A stretch of 64,000 bases of DNA from Lentimicrobium sp. (lineage in GTDB: Bacteria; Bacteroidota; Bacteroidia; Bacteroidales; Lentimicrobiaceae): the NCBI GenBank assembly GCA_023957275.1, contig JAMLHF010000016.1, positions 1 through 64,000 on the forward strand, in the 5' to 3' direction. Every line of letters begins with the position of its first letter. The stretch's first letter is position 1. Shown one piece after another: positions 56,235 through 64,000 of this stretch. The notes below the pieces were generated by a model. The model was not told the origin of the DNA. It saw only the letters and a list, made by a program, of their open reading frames with translations, and ran no database searches. The translations under genes and the position numbers were made by a program.

Positions 56235-58100
56235 TTATTTCTTCTTATTACGGGCCGTTTTCTTACGACCGGCTTTGAGTGCCTGCATGGCCTGCTCCAA
56301 TTTAGTCATCAGTGTCCGAAGCTCCGTTTCATAATCCGGTTCCGGCAGCACGATTCCAAAACGCGCTTTCAGCCTGTCCGAAAGATCGATACACGCCTGA
56401 ACGGCCTTAAGTTGTTCTTTTAAGCCGGATGTCAGTTTCCGGATTTCCTTCCGGAGTTCTGCGCCGGCTTCAGGATCAGCGGCCGGATGATAAGGTACTG
56501 ATTGTCCGGATTCCGGATTCACGATTAAAGGCACTTTTGCGACAAGTTGCTTTCCTTTCCTCAGCTGGCGGCCGGCTGCATAAGCCCCCAGTACCAGCGC
56601 CCTGCTCCGGCCCTTGCCGTTAAGTTGTTCCACCGCCGACAGCAGCATCAGCACGGCTTTGTTGTAATCGCGGTTGAGATAAGCGGCCAGGGCGCGTTTC
56701 AGATAATTGGTTGCCTTCCCCGATTCCAGCTCACTGACCAGCAGGGTTTCGGGGGTTTCCTGTCTGGCAAACTCCAGCACCACGGGATCGGTTTTTATAG
56801 AACGTGCATTCAGCGGGGTTTTCAAAAGCAATCCGTTAAACGCTGTACACCGGCTGAGGGCAACATACACCTGCCCCGGGGCAAAAGCTTCCTCCAGGTC
56901 GGCAATAATTTTCTCAAAAGTAAGCCCCTGGCTTTTGTGCACGGTAATGGCCCAGGCCAGCTTCAGCGGATACTGCACAAATGTGCCGATGGTCTCCTCC
57001 ACCACCTTGCTTTCCTTGCTGTCCCATGAGTAACGGATATTCCCCCACTCCTCCCGTTCCACGGCAATGATATCGCCTTCTGGCAACTCCACGAAAAGTC
57101 CCTCATCAGATATTTCGATCACATGACCTATCTTGCCGTTGTAGAAGCGTTTGTTCCTGTCGTTGCGCAGAAACATCACCTGGGCTCCCTCTTTCAGTTT
57201 AAGAATGGCGTCGGCCGGGAAACTGTTTTCGGGAAACGTACCTTCCACCACAGCTTCAAACCGCATCAGCGGCTCATCAATCTCACGCAGCCGCTTCTCG
57301 TTGGTCTCCTCCACCATGCGGTTGTGGGTCGCCAGAATGATATAATCCTCTTCCTCTTCGGGCGAAAAGCCGTGGAGGTAACGGCTGTTGAGCAGTGTCA
57401 GGTCTTCCGGCCCGAGGCTGTTCACTCTGATGCGGTTGAGCAGGTCAATGAAATCCTGATCTGTCTGGCGGTAAATCTTTTTCAGTTCAATGTAAACCGG
57501 TTTCATATCCTGCATGACCCTTGCACTGAAAAAGAAGGGGCTGGTGTAGAATTGTCCGAGAATACTCCAGTCGTCCTGATTCACGATGGGCGGTAACTGA
57601 AAGCTGTCGCCGATCAGCACCACCTGCACCCCGCCGAAAGGGGTAAACTCCCTTTTCCGGAATACCCTGAGCAGGCGGTCGACCACATCAAGCAGATCGC
57701 AGCGCACCATGGAGATTTCATCGATAACCAGCAACTCAAGTCCGCGGATGATATCCAGCTTGTCGCGGTGGTAACGGAAATGGTCGTTGATAATGCTTTT
57801 ATCGGGATCTTCAGGCGGAATCCGGGTCCTCAGCCGCTTGTCGCCCGGCACATAAACACTTGGTTTGATATTGAAAAAGGAATGAATGGTTTGCCCGCCC
57901 GCATTCACGGCCGCCACGCCGGTAGGCGCCAGCACCACCATATTTTTGTTGCAAACGGTTTTCAGGTATTTCAGAAAGGTAGTTTTGCCTGTTCCCGCTT
58001 TCCCGGTAAGGTAGAGCATACGGTTGGTATGCATCACGAAATCAACGGCATAACGGAATTCAGGATTGTCGGTGTCGAGGCTGAAACTGTTGAGCAACAT
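56235..58100 (-). CDS. Pif1/RecD2-like ATP-dependent DNA helicase
   Basis: 621 residues, superfamily 1B. Walker A GKAGTGKTT (about 33-41), APTGVAAVNAGGQTIHSFF, Walker B VIDEISMV, GDSFQLPPI, and motif V/VI AITVHKSQGLTF and VYVALSRC. The helicase core is followed by a basic C-terminal tail (RKKTARNKKK). The compact architecture without a RecD2-type N-terminal domain is closer to bacterial Pif1-like helicases. Role in genome maintenance is likely; the biological partner is unknown. Confidence 0.9.
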   Translation of the reverse strand: MLLNSFSLDTDNPEFRYAVDFVMHTNRMLYLTGKAGTGKTTFLKYLKTVCNKNMVVLAPTGVAAVNAGGQTIHSFFNIKPSVYVPGDKRLRTRIPPEDPDKSIINDHFRYHRDKLDIIRGLELLVIDEISMVRCDLLDVVDRLLRVFRKREFTPFGGVQVVLIGDSFQLPPIVNQDDWSILGQFYTSPFFFSARVMQDMKPVYIELKKIYRQTDQDFIDLLNRIRVNSLGPEDLTLLNSRYLHGFSPEEEEDYIILATHNRMVEETNEKRLREIDEPLMRFEAVVEGTFPENSFPADAILKLKEGAQVMFLRNDRNKRFYNGKIGHVIEISDEGLFVELPEGDIIAVEREEWGNIRYSWDSKESKVVEETIGTFVQYPLKLAWAITVHKSQGLTFEKIIADLEEAFAPGQVYVALSRCTAFNGLLLKTPLNARSIKTDPVVLEFARQETPETLLVSELESGKATNYLKRALAAYLNRDYNKAVLMLLSAVEQLNGKGRSRALVLGAYAAGRQLRKGKQLVAKVPLIVNPESGQSVPYHPAADPEAGAELRKEIRKLTSGLKEQLKAVQACIDLSDRLKARFGIVLPEPDYETELRTLMTKLEQAMQALKAGRKKTARNKKK

Positions 58101-58180
58101 GGGATATCGGATAATCAGATTGCAGAATTGCGTCTCGCTAAATTAGCAAAATGACCGGGATTATGCCTGCCTGAAAAAAG

Positions 58181-58213
58181 AAAAACCTGCCGGTTTTAAG
58201 CAGCAGGTTTATT
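58181..58213 (-). terminator. intrinsic terminator of the DEAD-box helicase gene
   Basis: Stem AAACCTGC / GCAGGTTT; on the minus strand it is followed by a T run. It lies 19 bases past the stop at 58232. Confidence 0.75.
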
Positions 58214-58231
58214 TAAGCGGTTTATCAGTTA

Positions 58232-59476
58232 CTACCAGCGCTTACGCTGAAAGGGGCGATGATTCGCGCCGGAAGGCCGTGGCATGCGGTTGCGGTGGTG
58301 AACAGCTTCAGCCTGCACATCCATTCCCACCTGAGCGGCAGGTACACTGGCCACAAAGCCATTCATGCGTTTCACCTCGATCGAGCGGGGCAACAGCTTA
58401 TTGATATCCTTGAGACTTCCGCGCTCTTCCGAAGCACAGAACGAAATTGCCGTGCCGGCCTCTCCGGCCCTGCCGGTGCGCCCGATGCGGTGCACATAGG
58501 TTTCGGGAACCTCAGGAAGTTCAAAATTGATTACATGCGAAAGCTTGTCAACATCGATGCCGCGCGAGGCAATATCGGTGGCAACCAACACCTTGACGGA
58601 ACGGTTCTTAAATCCCTGCAGCGCCTTTTGCCTGGCCTGCTGTGATTTATTGCCGTGAATGGCGGCGGCGGAAATACCCAGCTTGTTCAGTTCACGGGTT
58701 ACCTTATCGGCGCCGTGTTTGGTCCTGGTAAAAATCAGCGCCGTTTCAATCTCTTCAGAGGCAAAAACCTGTTGCAGCATGGCGCGCTTATCGGCCTTTT
58801 CAACATAATATACTGACTGGCTGACCATTTCAGCCGGTGCTGAAACCGGAGCCACATTCACTTTTACCGGTTTGTTGAGCAGGCTGTCGGCAAGCGCCCT
58901 GATTTCGTTGGGAATGGTAGCGGTAAAAAATCCGGTTTGCCTCTCAGCCGGAAGTCTGGCTATGATGCGTTTGATATCGGGAGCAAAACCCATGTCAAGC
59001 ATACGGTCTGCTTCGTCAAGGATAAAAATTTCTATGGAATTCAGGCTGACGAAGCCCTGGTTCATCAGGTCGAGCAAACGGCCGGGGGTCGCGATCAGGA
59101 TATCGATGCCTTTTCGCAGTATTGTCGTTTGAGGATTCTGTGAAACGCCACCGTAAATAACGGTGTGGCGGAGTTTCAGTCCTTTGCTGTAGTCGCTGAA
59201 GCTTTCGCTGATCTGTATGGCCAGTTCGCGCGTGGGGGCAAGCACCAGTGCACGGATTCCGGAATTGTGCCCTTTACCGTTATTGTAAAGCCTTTGCAGA
59301 ATGGGAATGGCAAATGCGGCAGTCTTTCCGGTTCCTGTCTGGGCTGTGCCGAAAACATCGGAACCATTTAAAAGATGGGGAATTGCTTTTTCCTGTATGG
59401 GGGTGGGTACTACATAACCCTTTTGTTTCAATGCATGGGTAATGGGCGCAATGATGTTCAGATTTTCAAATGTCAT
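58232..59476 (-). CDS. DEAD-box ATP-dependent RNA helicase
   Basis: About 414 residues from the ATG at 59476 (the frame opens 36 bases earlier). All helicase motifs are present: Q motif GYVVPTPIQ, GTGKT, PTREL, TPGRL, DEAD, SAT-type FTAT, then ARGIDV and HRIGRTGRAG. The C-terminus is short and basic (RPFQRKRW), as in RhlE-type proteins. It unwinds RNA, for example in ribosome assembly or decay at low temperature. The transcript should carry a leader of about 150 bases from the -7 box at 59630-59638, a feature shared with cold-responsive helicase genes. Confidence 0.95.
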   Translation of the reverse strand: MTFENLNIIAPITHALKQKGYVVPTPIQEKAIPHLLNGSDVFGTAQTGTGKTAAFAIPILQRLYNNGKGHNSGIRALVLAPTRELAIQISESFSDYSKGLKLRHTVIYGGVSQNPQTTILRKGIDILIATPGRLLDLMNQGFVSLNSIEIFILDEADRMLDMGFAPDIKRIIARLPAERQTGFFTATIPNEIRALADSLLNKPVKVNVAPVSAPAEMVSQSVYYVEKADKRAMLQQVFASEEIETALIFTRTKHGADKVTRELNKLGISAAAIHGNKSQQARQKALQGFKNRSVKVLVATDIASRGIDVDKLSHVINFELPEVPETYVHRIGRTGRAGEAGTAISFCASEERGSLKDINKLLPRSIEVKRMNGFVASVPAAQVGMDVQAEAVHHRNRMPRPSGANHRPFQRKRW

Positions 59477-59629
59477 GAAATAATAAATAAAGTGATCGCA
59501 GCCGGCAAACAACCGTGACTTATCGGAGGGTCCTGAGTTAAGTTCTGAAAGAATCGTGCATTAACGAAGGTTCGATGGGCAGGAAAGGATATAAACCTAT
59601 AAATGAGAAACAGCTACTTTAAATGAGTT

Positions 59630-59638
59630 GCAAAGATA
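59630..59638 (-). promoter_or_regulatory. -7 box of DEAD-box helicase gene
   Basis: Minus strand TATCTTTGC, a perfect TAnnTTTG box, about 154 bases upstream of the ATG, so the gene probably has a long untranslated leader. Confidence 0.6.
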
Positions 59639-59669
59639 CGCATTTAATAAACACCTTCGACAAAACGCA

Positions 59670-61760
59670 TCAGTTGATAATAAGGGATGCCCATTGTGTC
59701 CCTGAATCTGATTTAAGTATCAGGAAATACCGCCCCTGTGCCGGTTTCCCCAGATCAAAAAACATTTCATTCTGAAGTACTGCTTCTCCCGACTTCACCA
59801 GCCTGCCGGCCTGATCGGCCAAAAGCCAGCGGGTTTTGCCTCCTGCCAGTGACAGTCCGCTGATCCTTACCTGACCGCCGGAGGGATTAGGGAAGACTGT
59901 AAAAGCTCCTGCCTGGATAATTTCAACATTGGTCACCAGACCTTCCTGCAATAAGAGCACTTCCGCAGATGGACCGCCATTCAACGTAGAAACGGTGATT
60001 ACGGCAATCCGGTCATCTTCCGAAGGATTCGCTTCATACACGGCACTGATCTGTCCTTCACCCTCGCCTGAAGCCTCCGCATTGCACCAGGTCGCATTGC
60101 AGACTGCATTCCATGAAGTATTTGAAAAAACGGAAAAAACGACCGAGCCGGCATCCGGGGAAACCTGCTGCATCTCAGGCATTACGGCAAGGGTTGCCGC
60201 TGCAGCTTCCTGAACCAGCAACACCTGCTGATCCGGCGCTCCGGCGGCGGAAATTGTGATCGTAGCAGTTCTTGATGTGTTCACAGAATTGGCATAATAC
60301 TCAGCCAAAAGAGCGGCACTGCCGCTTCCTTCAGGAGTAACGGTGCACCATTCCGCGTTGCTGACCGCCGTCCACACAGTATTTGAAGTTACGGAAAATT
60401 CCGCTGCCCCCGCTTCGGACGTCACAAACTGCTCAACCGGAGAAACCGATAAAACGGCGCTTGCTCCGGCCTGAACTACTGTAACAATCTCCGGATCAGC
60501 GCCCTCCGCGTTGACAGAAATCGTGGCTGTACGGGGCGACGAACCGCCATTGGCTTCGCATTCTGCAACCAGCATCCCGTTGCCACTTCCCGCCGGCGTT
60601 ACCGTGCACCACCCTGCATCGCTCTGCGCATTCCAGCTGGTATTAGACACAACGTTAAATTCAGCGGTCCCGCTTCCGGATTCCACCTGTTGAGACTGGG
60701 GGGTAACGTTCAGCACAACCGCTGCACCCTGCTGTGTCAAAGTCACTGTCTGGTCAGCGATCCCCGGCGAAGAAACGGTAATCAGCGCCGACCGCTGCGA
60801 AACTTCCGTATTTTCAGCATACTGGGCGTTAAGTATCCCGCTTCCCGATCCGGAAGGCGTTACTGTGCACCACCCGGCATTGCTCTGGGCCGTCCAGCCA
60901 AGCGTGGTGGTAACTGTAAATTCCGCGGTACCGGCCTGGGATGCTACCTGCTGGCTGGCCGGCATTACCGACAAAACAGCCGCACCCTGCTCATAGGCAA
61001 TGGCCGCATCAAAGATCTCGCTCACAAACTGAGGAGCCACCAGCGCGGTGGCCGCGGCATTCGGGTGACTGTCGGTGTTGCTCACCGCGTATTGGGACAT
61101 CTGGTAACCATTGGCATCCGTCAGCCTGGCGAAATAATTAAAAACGTAAACATTCGGAGGCATGGCGCCCATCACAGGGTCAAGTCCCTGCGCCAGGGTA
61201 TCCTTTGCCCAGGTACAGAACGACTTTGCCAACATCGCGGCATTCGGATTGGTATTTGCCTGATTGAGCGGGGCATTGGTCCAGATGGCGAAAAAGTTTT
61301 CCGGATGCTGCGCCATCACCGAAACAATGCTTCGCCAGTGCCATTTATAATTATACACGGATTTTACCGTGCGGTTCAGCGTATCGGAAGGTTGTCCCCA
61401 TCCGGTCATGGCAGAAGAGGGAAAGCAGGATTTGACCACAACAATCTTATTGTTTGTGAGAATGGGTGTGATGTTGGCAGCGGGATCCTCCCCGTCGAAG
61501 ATGCGGTGCCAGCGTTCCCATTCGTTTTCCCAGGGATTAAGCGGCCACGACTGCCGCACCATGCTCACCGCCTGGCTGCCTGTATAACCATGATTTGTAT
61601 TATAAACCTGGATTTCCTGGGGGATGCTGGTGGGCGAACCGTTGGGCCCCCAGATGTTCTGACCGGTGGAGTGGGTCAGAAAAACTCCACTCCGGAAAAG
61701 GGTTTGCGCAAAGCTGAATAATGGAAATAAGATGACTGCAGTTAGTATAATTCGCTTCAT
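59670..61760 (-). CDS. T9SS-sorted four-BACON surface protein with SGNH-like N-terminal domain
   Basis: About 696 residues from the ATG at 61760 (signal peptide MKRIILTAVILFPLFSFAQ). The first about 240 mature residues have HSTGQNIWGPNGS near the start and SDSHPN near the end, the block I and block V positions of SGNH/GDSL hydrolases, although a canonical GDSL is absent. Four tandem beta-sandwich repeats of about 83-87 residues follow (opening as VLSVMPASQQV, VLNVTPQSQQV, VLSVSPVEQFV and TLAVMPEMQQV; each with an AGWCTVTP-like core), recognisable as BACON domains. A type IX sorting domain (VFPNPSGGQVRIS to the end) closes the chain. It should bind a glycan or mucin-like surface. Confidence 0.85.
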   Translation of the reverse strand: MKRIILTAVILFPLFSFAQTLFRSGVFLTHSTGQNIWGPNGSPTSIPQEIQVYNTNHGYTGSQAVSMVRQSWPLNPWENEWERWHRIFDGEDPAANITPILTNNKIVVVKSCFPSSAMTGWGQPSDTLNRTVKSVYNYKWHWRSIVSVMAQHPENFFAIWTNAPLNQANTNPNAAMLAKSFCTWAKDTLAQGLDPVMGAMPPNVYVFNYFARLTDANGYQMSQYAVSNTDSHPNAAATALVAPQFVSEIFDAAIAYEQGAAVLSVMPASQQVASQAGTAEFTVTTTLGWTAQSNAGWCTVTPSGSGSGILNAQYAENTEVSQRSALITVSSPGIADQTVTLTQQGAAVVLNVTPQSQQVESGSGTAEFNVVSNTSWNAQSDAGWCTVTPAGSGNGMLVAECEANGGSSPRTATISVNAEGADPEIVTVVQAGASAVLSVSPVEQFVTSEAGAAEFSVTSNTVWTAVSNAEWCTVTPEGSGSAALLAEYYANSVNTSRTATITISAAGAPDQQVLLVQEAAAATLAVMPEMQQVSPDAGSVVFSVFSNTSWNAVCNATWCNAEASGEGEGQISAVYEANPSEDDRIAVITVSTLNGGPSAEVLLLQEGLVTNVEIIQAGAFTVFPNPSGGQVRISGLSLAGGKTRWLLADQAGRLVKSGEAVLQNEMFFDLGKPAQGRYFLILKSDSGTQWASLIIN
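59930..60990 (-). repeat. four tandem BACON repeats (about 255 bases each)
   Basis: The coding repeats of the surface protein diverge at the DNA level but share the AGWCTVTP-encoding core, so they are old duplications rather than recent slippage. Confidence 0.6.
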
Positions 61761-62114
61761 ATATAAAATCTCCTGATTTAAAACGAAAGAATTTGCAAGC
61801 CAGGGTTTTTCTTGAAAAGCTTCAGGCATCCCCTGCCCTATGAGTGAACGGCATGTGGATAAAATTGTTCAGCCCCGACATGAAAATCATCCCCTGATTC
61901 ATTCCGAAGTACCAAATATACAACAAATTACAATAATAATCCAGAAAATACATGCGCCTGTTTTGCATCCGCAATTCAACTTATGAAACGCCGCGAAATT
62001 AATTACCCTGAGCCAGGGTTACCGGAGAATCATGCCTGCCGGGCCTATTTGCATTTCAACCGCCGATTTCAGCATCTCAGGAATTTTATTTAAAACCCGG
62101 CTCCGGAGCCGCTG

Positions 62115-62123
62115 TAATTTTGC
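62115..62123 (+). promoter_or_regulatory. -7 box of RND efflux operon
   Basis: TAATTTTGC, a perfect TAnnTTTG box, 29 bases before the ATG at 62152. It lies inside the longer open frame and supports the internal start. Confidence 0.6.
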
Positions 62124-62151
62124 ATTTTCATTGTTAATCAGCCATAAAAAT

Positions 62152-63222
62152 ATGACATCCATCAGAAGCATTGCATCAATCTGCCTGTTCACCGGGCTGC
62201 TGGCCGGATGCAGCGGCATTTCACAAAAACCGGAAGAAATCGTCAGAAGCGTAAAAGTTGAAACTGTAGTTCCGGCCGATTCCCTGCTTGAGAAATCATT
62301 TCCGGGAATCATTACCGGAGGCGGTGAAATCAACCTGGCATTCAGGGTGGCCGGGCCGATTGCTCAGATTGCCGTGAAGGAAGGAGATTATGTGAGGGCC
62401 GGTCAGCTGATAGCCCGCATCGACCCGCGCGACTACGAAGTACAGCTGCAGGCGGCACAGGCACAGTACGACCAGGTGAAGGCTGAAGCCGGGCGGGTTA
62501 CCGAACTGCACAACCGCCAGAGCGTTGCCGGCAATGATTACGATAAGGCGGTTGCAGGAGAACGCATGGTTACCGCCAAATTGAAAAATGCGAAAGACCA
62601 GCTCAACGATACCCGCTTACTGGCGCCTTCACAGGGGTATATTCAAAAAATCAACTTTAGTGTGAATGAGCTTATCGACGCGGGGATGCCCCTGGCTACC
62701 CTGCTTGACGCCGGACAGTTCCGGGTGGAAACCGACATCCCGGCATCGCTGTATCTCCGGCGAGATGAAATCGTTTCATACACCGGCATACAGCCAAACC
62801 TTCCCGAAAATCAATTTGAGCTTAAGCTGCTCAGCTTCAGTAAAAAAGCCAGCCATAATCAGCTTTATAAACTTCAACTGGCCATGGATGCCGAAGCCCG
62901 CTCAAAACTTGCCGCCGGGATGGATATTGAGGTAAAGATTCTGCAAAAAATCAGCGAAGGCCCGCAATTATGCGTTTCTCTCAGCGCGTTGTTTAGCCGC
63001 GACGGCAAAACTTATGTATGGATATACCAACCCGGGACGCAGACCGTGACCAGCCGTGAGGTAAGCACAGGTAAGCTGACCGGCGACGGCAGAATCCGCA
63101 TCAGCGGTGGTTTGAAGCCGGAAGAACAGGTGGTAGTAGCCGGAGTCAGCCAGTTAGGCGAAAACCAGAAAGTGGTTCCGCTTGAACCCGTTTCCGAAAC
63201 CAACGCAGGAGGTATGCTATGA
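62152..63222 (+). CDS. RND efflux periplasmic adaptor (membrane fusion protein), lipoprotein
   Basis: 356 residues with a lipoprotein signal peptide (lipobox LLAGC). Hallmarks of MFP adaptors: a short lipoyl-like domain (FRVAGPIAQIAVKEGDYVRAG and IDPRDYEVQLQAAQAQ), a helical hairpin, then beta-barrel and membrane-proximal domains (QVVVAGVSQLGENQKVV). It links an RND pump to an outer-membrane channel. The stop overlaps the pump ATG by 4 bases (ATGA), so both are translated together. Exported substrate unknown. Confidence 0.93.
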   Translation: MTSIRSIASICLFTGLLAGCSGISQKPEEIVRSVKVETVVPADSLLEKSFPGIITGGGEINLAFRVAGPIAQIAVKEGDYVRAGQLIARIDPRDYEVQLQAAQAQYDQVKAEAGRVTELHNRQSVAGNDYDKAVAGERMVTAKLKNAKDQLNDTRLLAPSQGYIQKINFSVNELIDAGMPLATLLDAGQFRVETDIPASLYLRRDEIVSYTGIQPNLPENQFELKLLSFSKKASHNQLYKLQLAMDAEARSKLAAGMDIEVKILQKISEGPQLCVSLSALFSRDGKTYVWIYQPGTQTVTSREVSTGKLTGDGRIRISGGLKPEEQVVVAGVSQLGENQKVVPLEPVSETNAGGML

Positions 63223-64000
63223 AGCACATCACCGGCTATATCTTCCGCCGCAAATCCATCTTTTATTTTCTCTTTTTTGCTATGCTGGCCGGAGGAATCC
63301 TGGCCTTCCAGCGCATCAGCAAACTGGAAGATCCCGAGCTGGTGGTGATGCAGAGCCAGATTGTGACGGTTTACCCCGGGGCATCGGCCCATGAAGTGGA
63401 GATGCAGGTAACCAATGTGATCGAAGAAAAACTCAATACATTGGCCAATGTGGAAAGCATACGCTCCAAATCCATGGCCAATCTTTCAATAGTTGCCGTT
63501 ACCCTTGAACTTACTGTTCCCCAGGATGAGATTGAACAGCGCTGGGATTACCTCAGGCGCCGCATGAATGAAGTGTTGCCGGAATTGCCTGAAGGCGCTC
63601 AGCCACCCGTAATTTATGATGATTTCGGCGATGTGTACGGGATGTTCTACGCCATGACAGCCGAAGGATTCTCCTACCGGGAAATGAGCCGCATGGCCCG
63701 CTTCATTAAACGGGAGATGCTGGCCGTTGAAGGGGTGGCGCGCGTTGATATCTATGGCGAACAGGAACCTGTCACCGAAATCGTTTTCACCCCTTCGGGT
63801 ATGGGCGAACTCGGAATTTACCCCATTCAGGTGATGGCTGCCATAAACAGCCGGACATCCGCCGTTTACCCGGGACCCCTGCAAACCGGTAATCAACGGA
63901 TCAACCTCAGCGTTGAAGGAATAACAGCCCATACGCAGGATGTAGCCAATACCATGGTCAAAGGACTCAACGGCAACCTCTTCAAACTCTCCGACATCGC
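63219..64000 (+). CDS. RND efflux pump (AcrB/CzcA-like), partial
   Basis: 260 residues, cut by the right edge. N-terminal cytoplasmic stretch and first helix (FRRKSIFYFLFFAMLAGGIL), then the porter domain: TVYPGASAHEVEMQVTNVIE, and LPEGAQPPVIYDDFG. This matches the HAE/AcrB type multidrug or hydrophobic-compound efflux subfamily of RND pumps (about 1000-1050 residues when complete). It starts inside the last codon of the adaptor gene. Confidence 0.94.
   Translation, partial: MKHITGYIFRRKSIFYFLFFAMLAGGILAFQRISKLEDPELVVMQSQIVTVYPGASAHEVEMQVTNVIEEKLNTLANVESIRSKSMANLSIVAVTLELTVPQDEIEQRWDYLRRRMNEVLPELPEGAQPPVIYDDFGDVYGMFYAMTAEGFSYREMSRMARFIKREMLAVEGVARVDIYGEQEPVTEIVFTPSGMGELGIYPIQVMAAINSRTSAVYPGPLQTGNQRINLSVEGITAHTQDVANTMVKGLNGNLFKLSDI

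Noticed and set aside
60690..61721. 343-codon plus-strand frame opposite the BACON protein
   Set aside because: No recognisable domain, and it lies opposite a protein with four clear BACON repeats and a sorting domain.

Overview
The window is a chromosomal segment of a Bacteroidota bacterium, probably a free-living Bacteroidales-like lineage from an environmental genome. The evidence is the family-specific promoter -7 box (TAnnTTTG) upstream of many genes, near-absence of Shine-Dalgarno sites, three secreted proteins with C-terminal type IX secretion (T9SS) sorting domains, a BACON-repeat protein, a Porin_10-type outer-membrane protein, a DUF2027-Smr protein and an rSAM/lipoprotein pair. No tRNA, rRNA operon, IS element, prophage or CRISPR array was seen; the one RNA gene is RNase P RNA (rnpB).

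Layout. 1-4067 (-): a visibly A+T-rich restriction-modification operon, entering from outside the window: Cro/C1-type regulator, a type IIG-like nuclease-methyltransferase fusion, and a second, truncated DNA methyltransferase. 4574-5268 (-): two small conserved genes. 5394-13842: an export and surface block with a GH13 lipoprotein, a TonB-dependent receptor, a starch-binding-like/esterase/T9SS protein, a Porin_10 barrel and a secreted hydrolase. 13917-17310: three adjacent cell-envelope genes, each with a disrupted reading frame. 17449-24480 (-): gyrB, then an outer-membrane barrel gene cotranscribed with a large TPR protein. 24679-27484 (-): a T9SS-sorted PCMD-like protein, rnpB and a DUF2027-Smr protein. 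27725-32479: di-haem cytochrome c peroxidase, a coiled-coil/barrel protein and a prolyl oligopeptidase lipoprotein. 32748-36938: a repeat-rich hypothetical protein, a MATE exporter, rlmN and a flavin reductase.

37169-41260 (+) encodes a 1363-residue protein with a PPDK-type ATP-grasp domain and a phosphohistidine domain, but no PEP-binding barrel. It is followed by a YgjV-like membrane protein, a dihydropyrimidinase-family amidohydrolase and an MtfA-like zinc peptidase. 44707-46143 (-) is a two-gene radical SAM/SPASM enzyme plus lipoprotein module, the best candidate for an uncharacterised system. 46530-51566 (+) is a methionine module: SAM riboswitch, cobalamin-dependent metH and metF. The rest holds an XRE/membrane-protein pair, a COG0523 GTPase, a DUF937-like protein, gamma-glutamyltransferase, a Pif1/RecD-like helicase, a DEAD-box RNA helicase, a four-BACON T9SS protein, and the start of an RND efflux operon that runs off the right edge.

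Reading of the whole: housekeeping genes (gyrB, rnpB, rlmN, metH, metF, helicases) are interleaved with envelope and secretion functions typical of the phylum. The accessory parts are the restriction-modification operon and the frame-disrupted surface-protein cluster. Starts were often moved inward from the longest open frame, where a -7 box lies inside the longer frame or a signal peptide begins at an internal Met.
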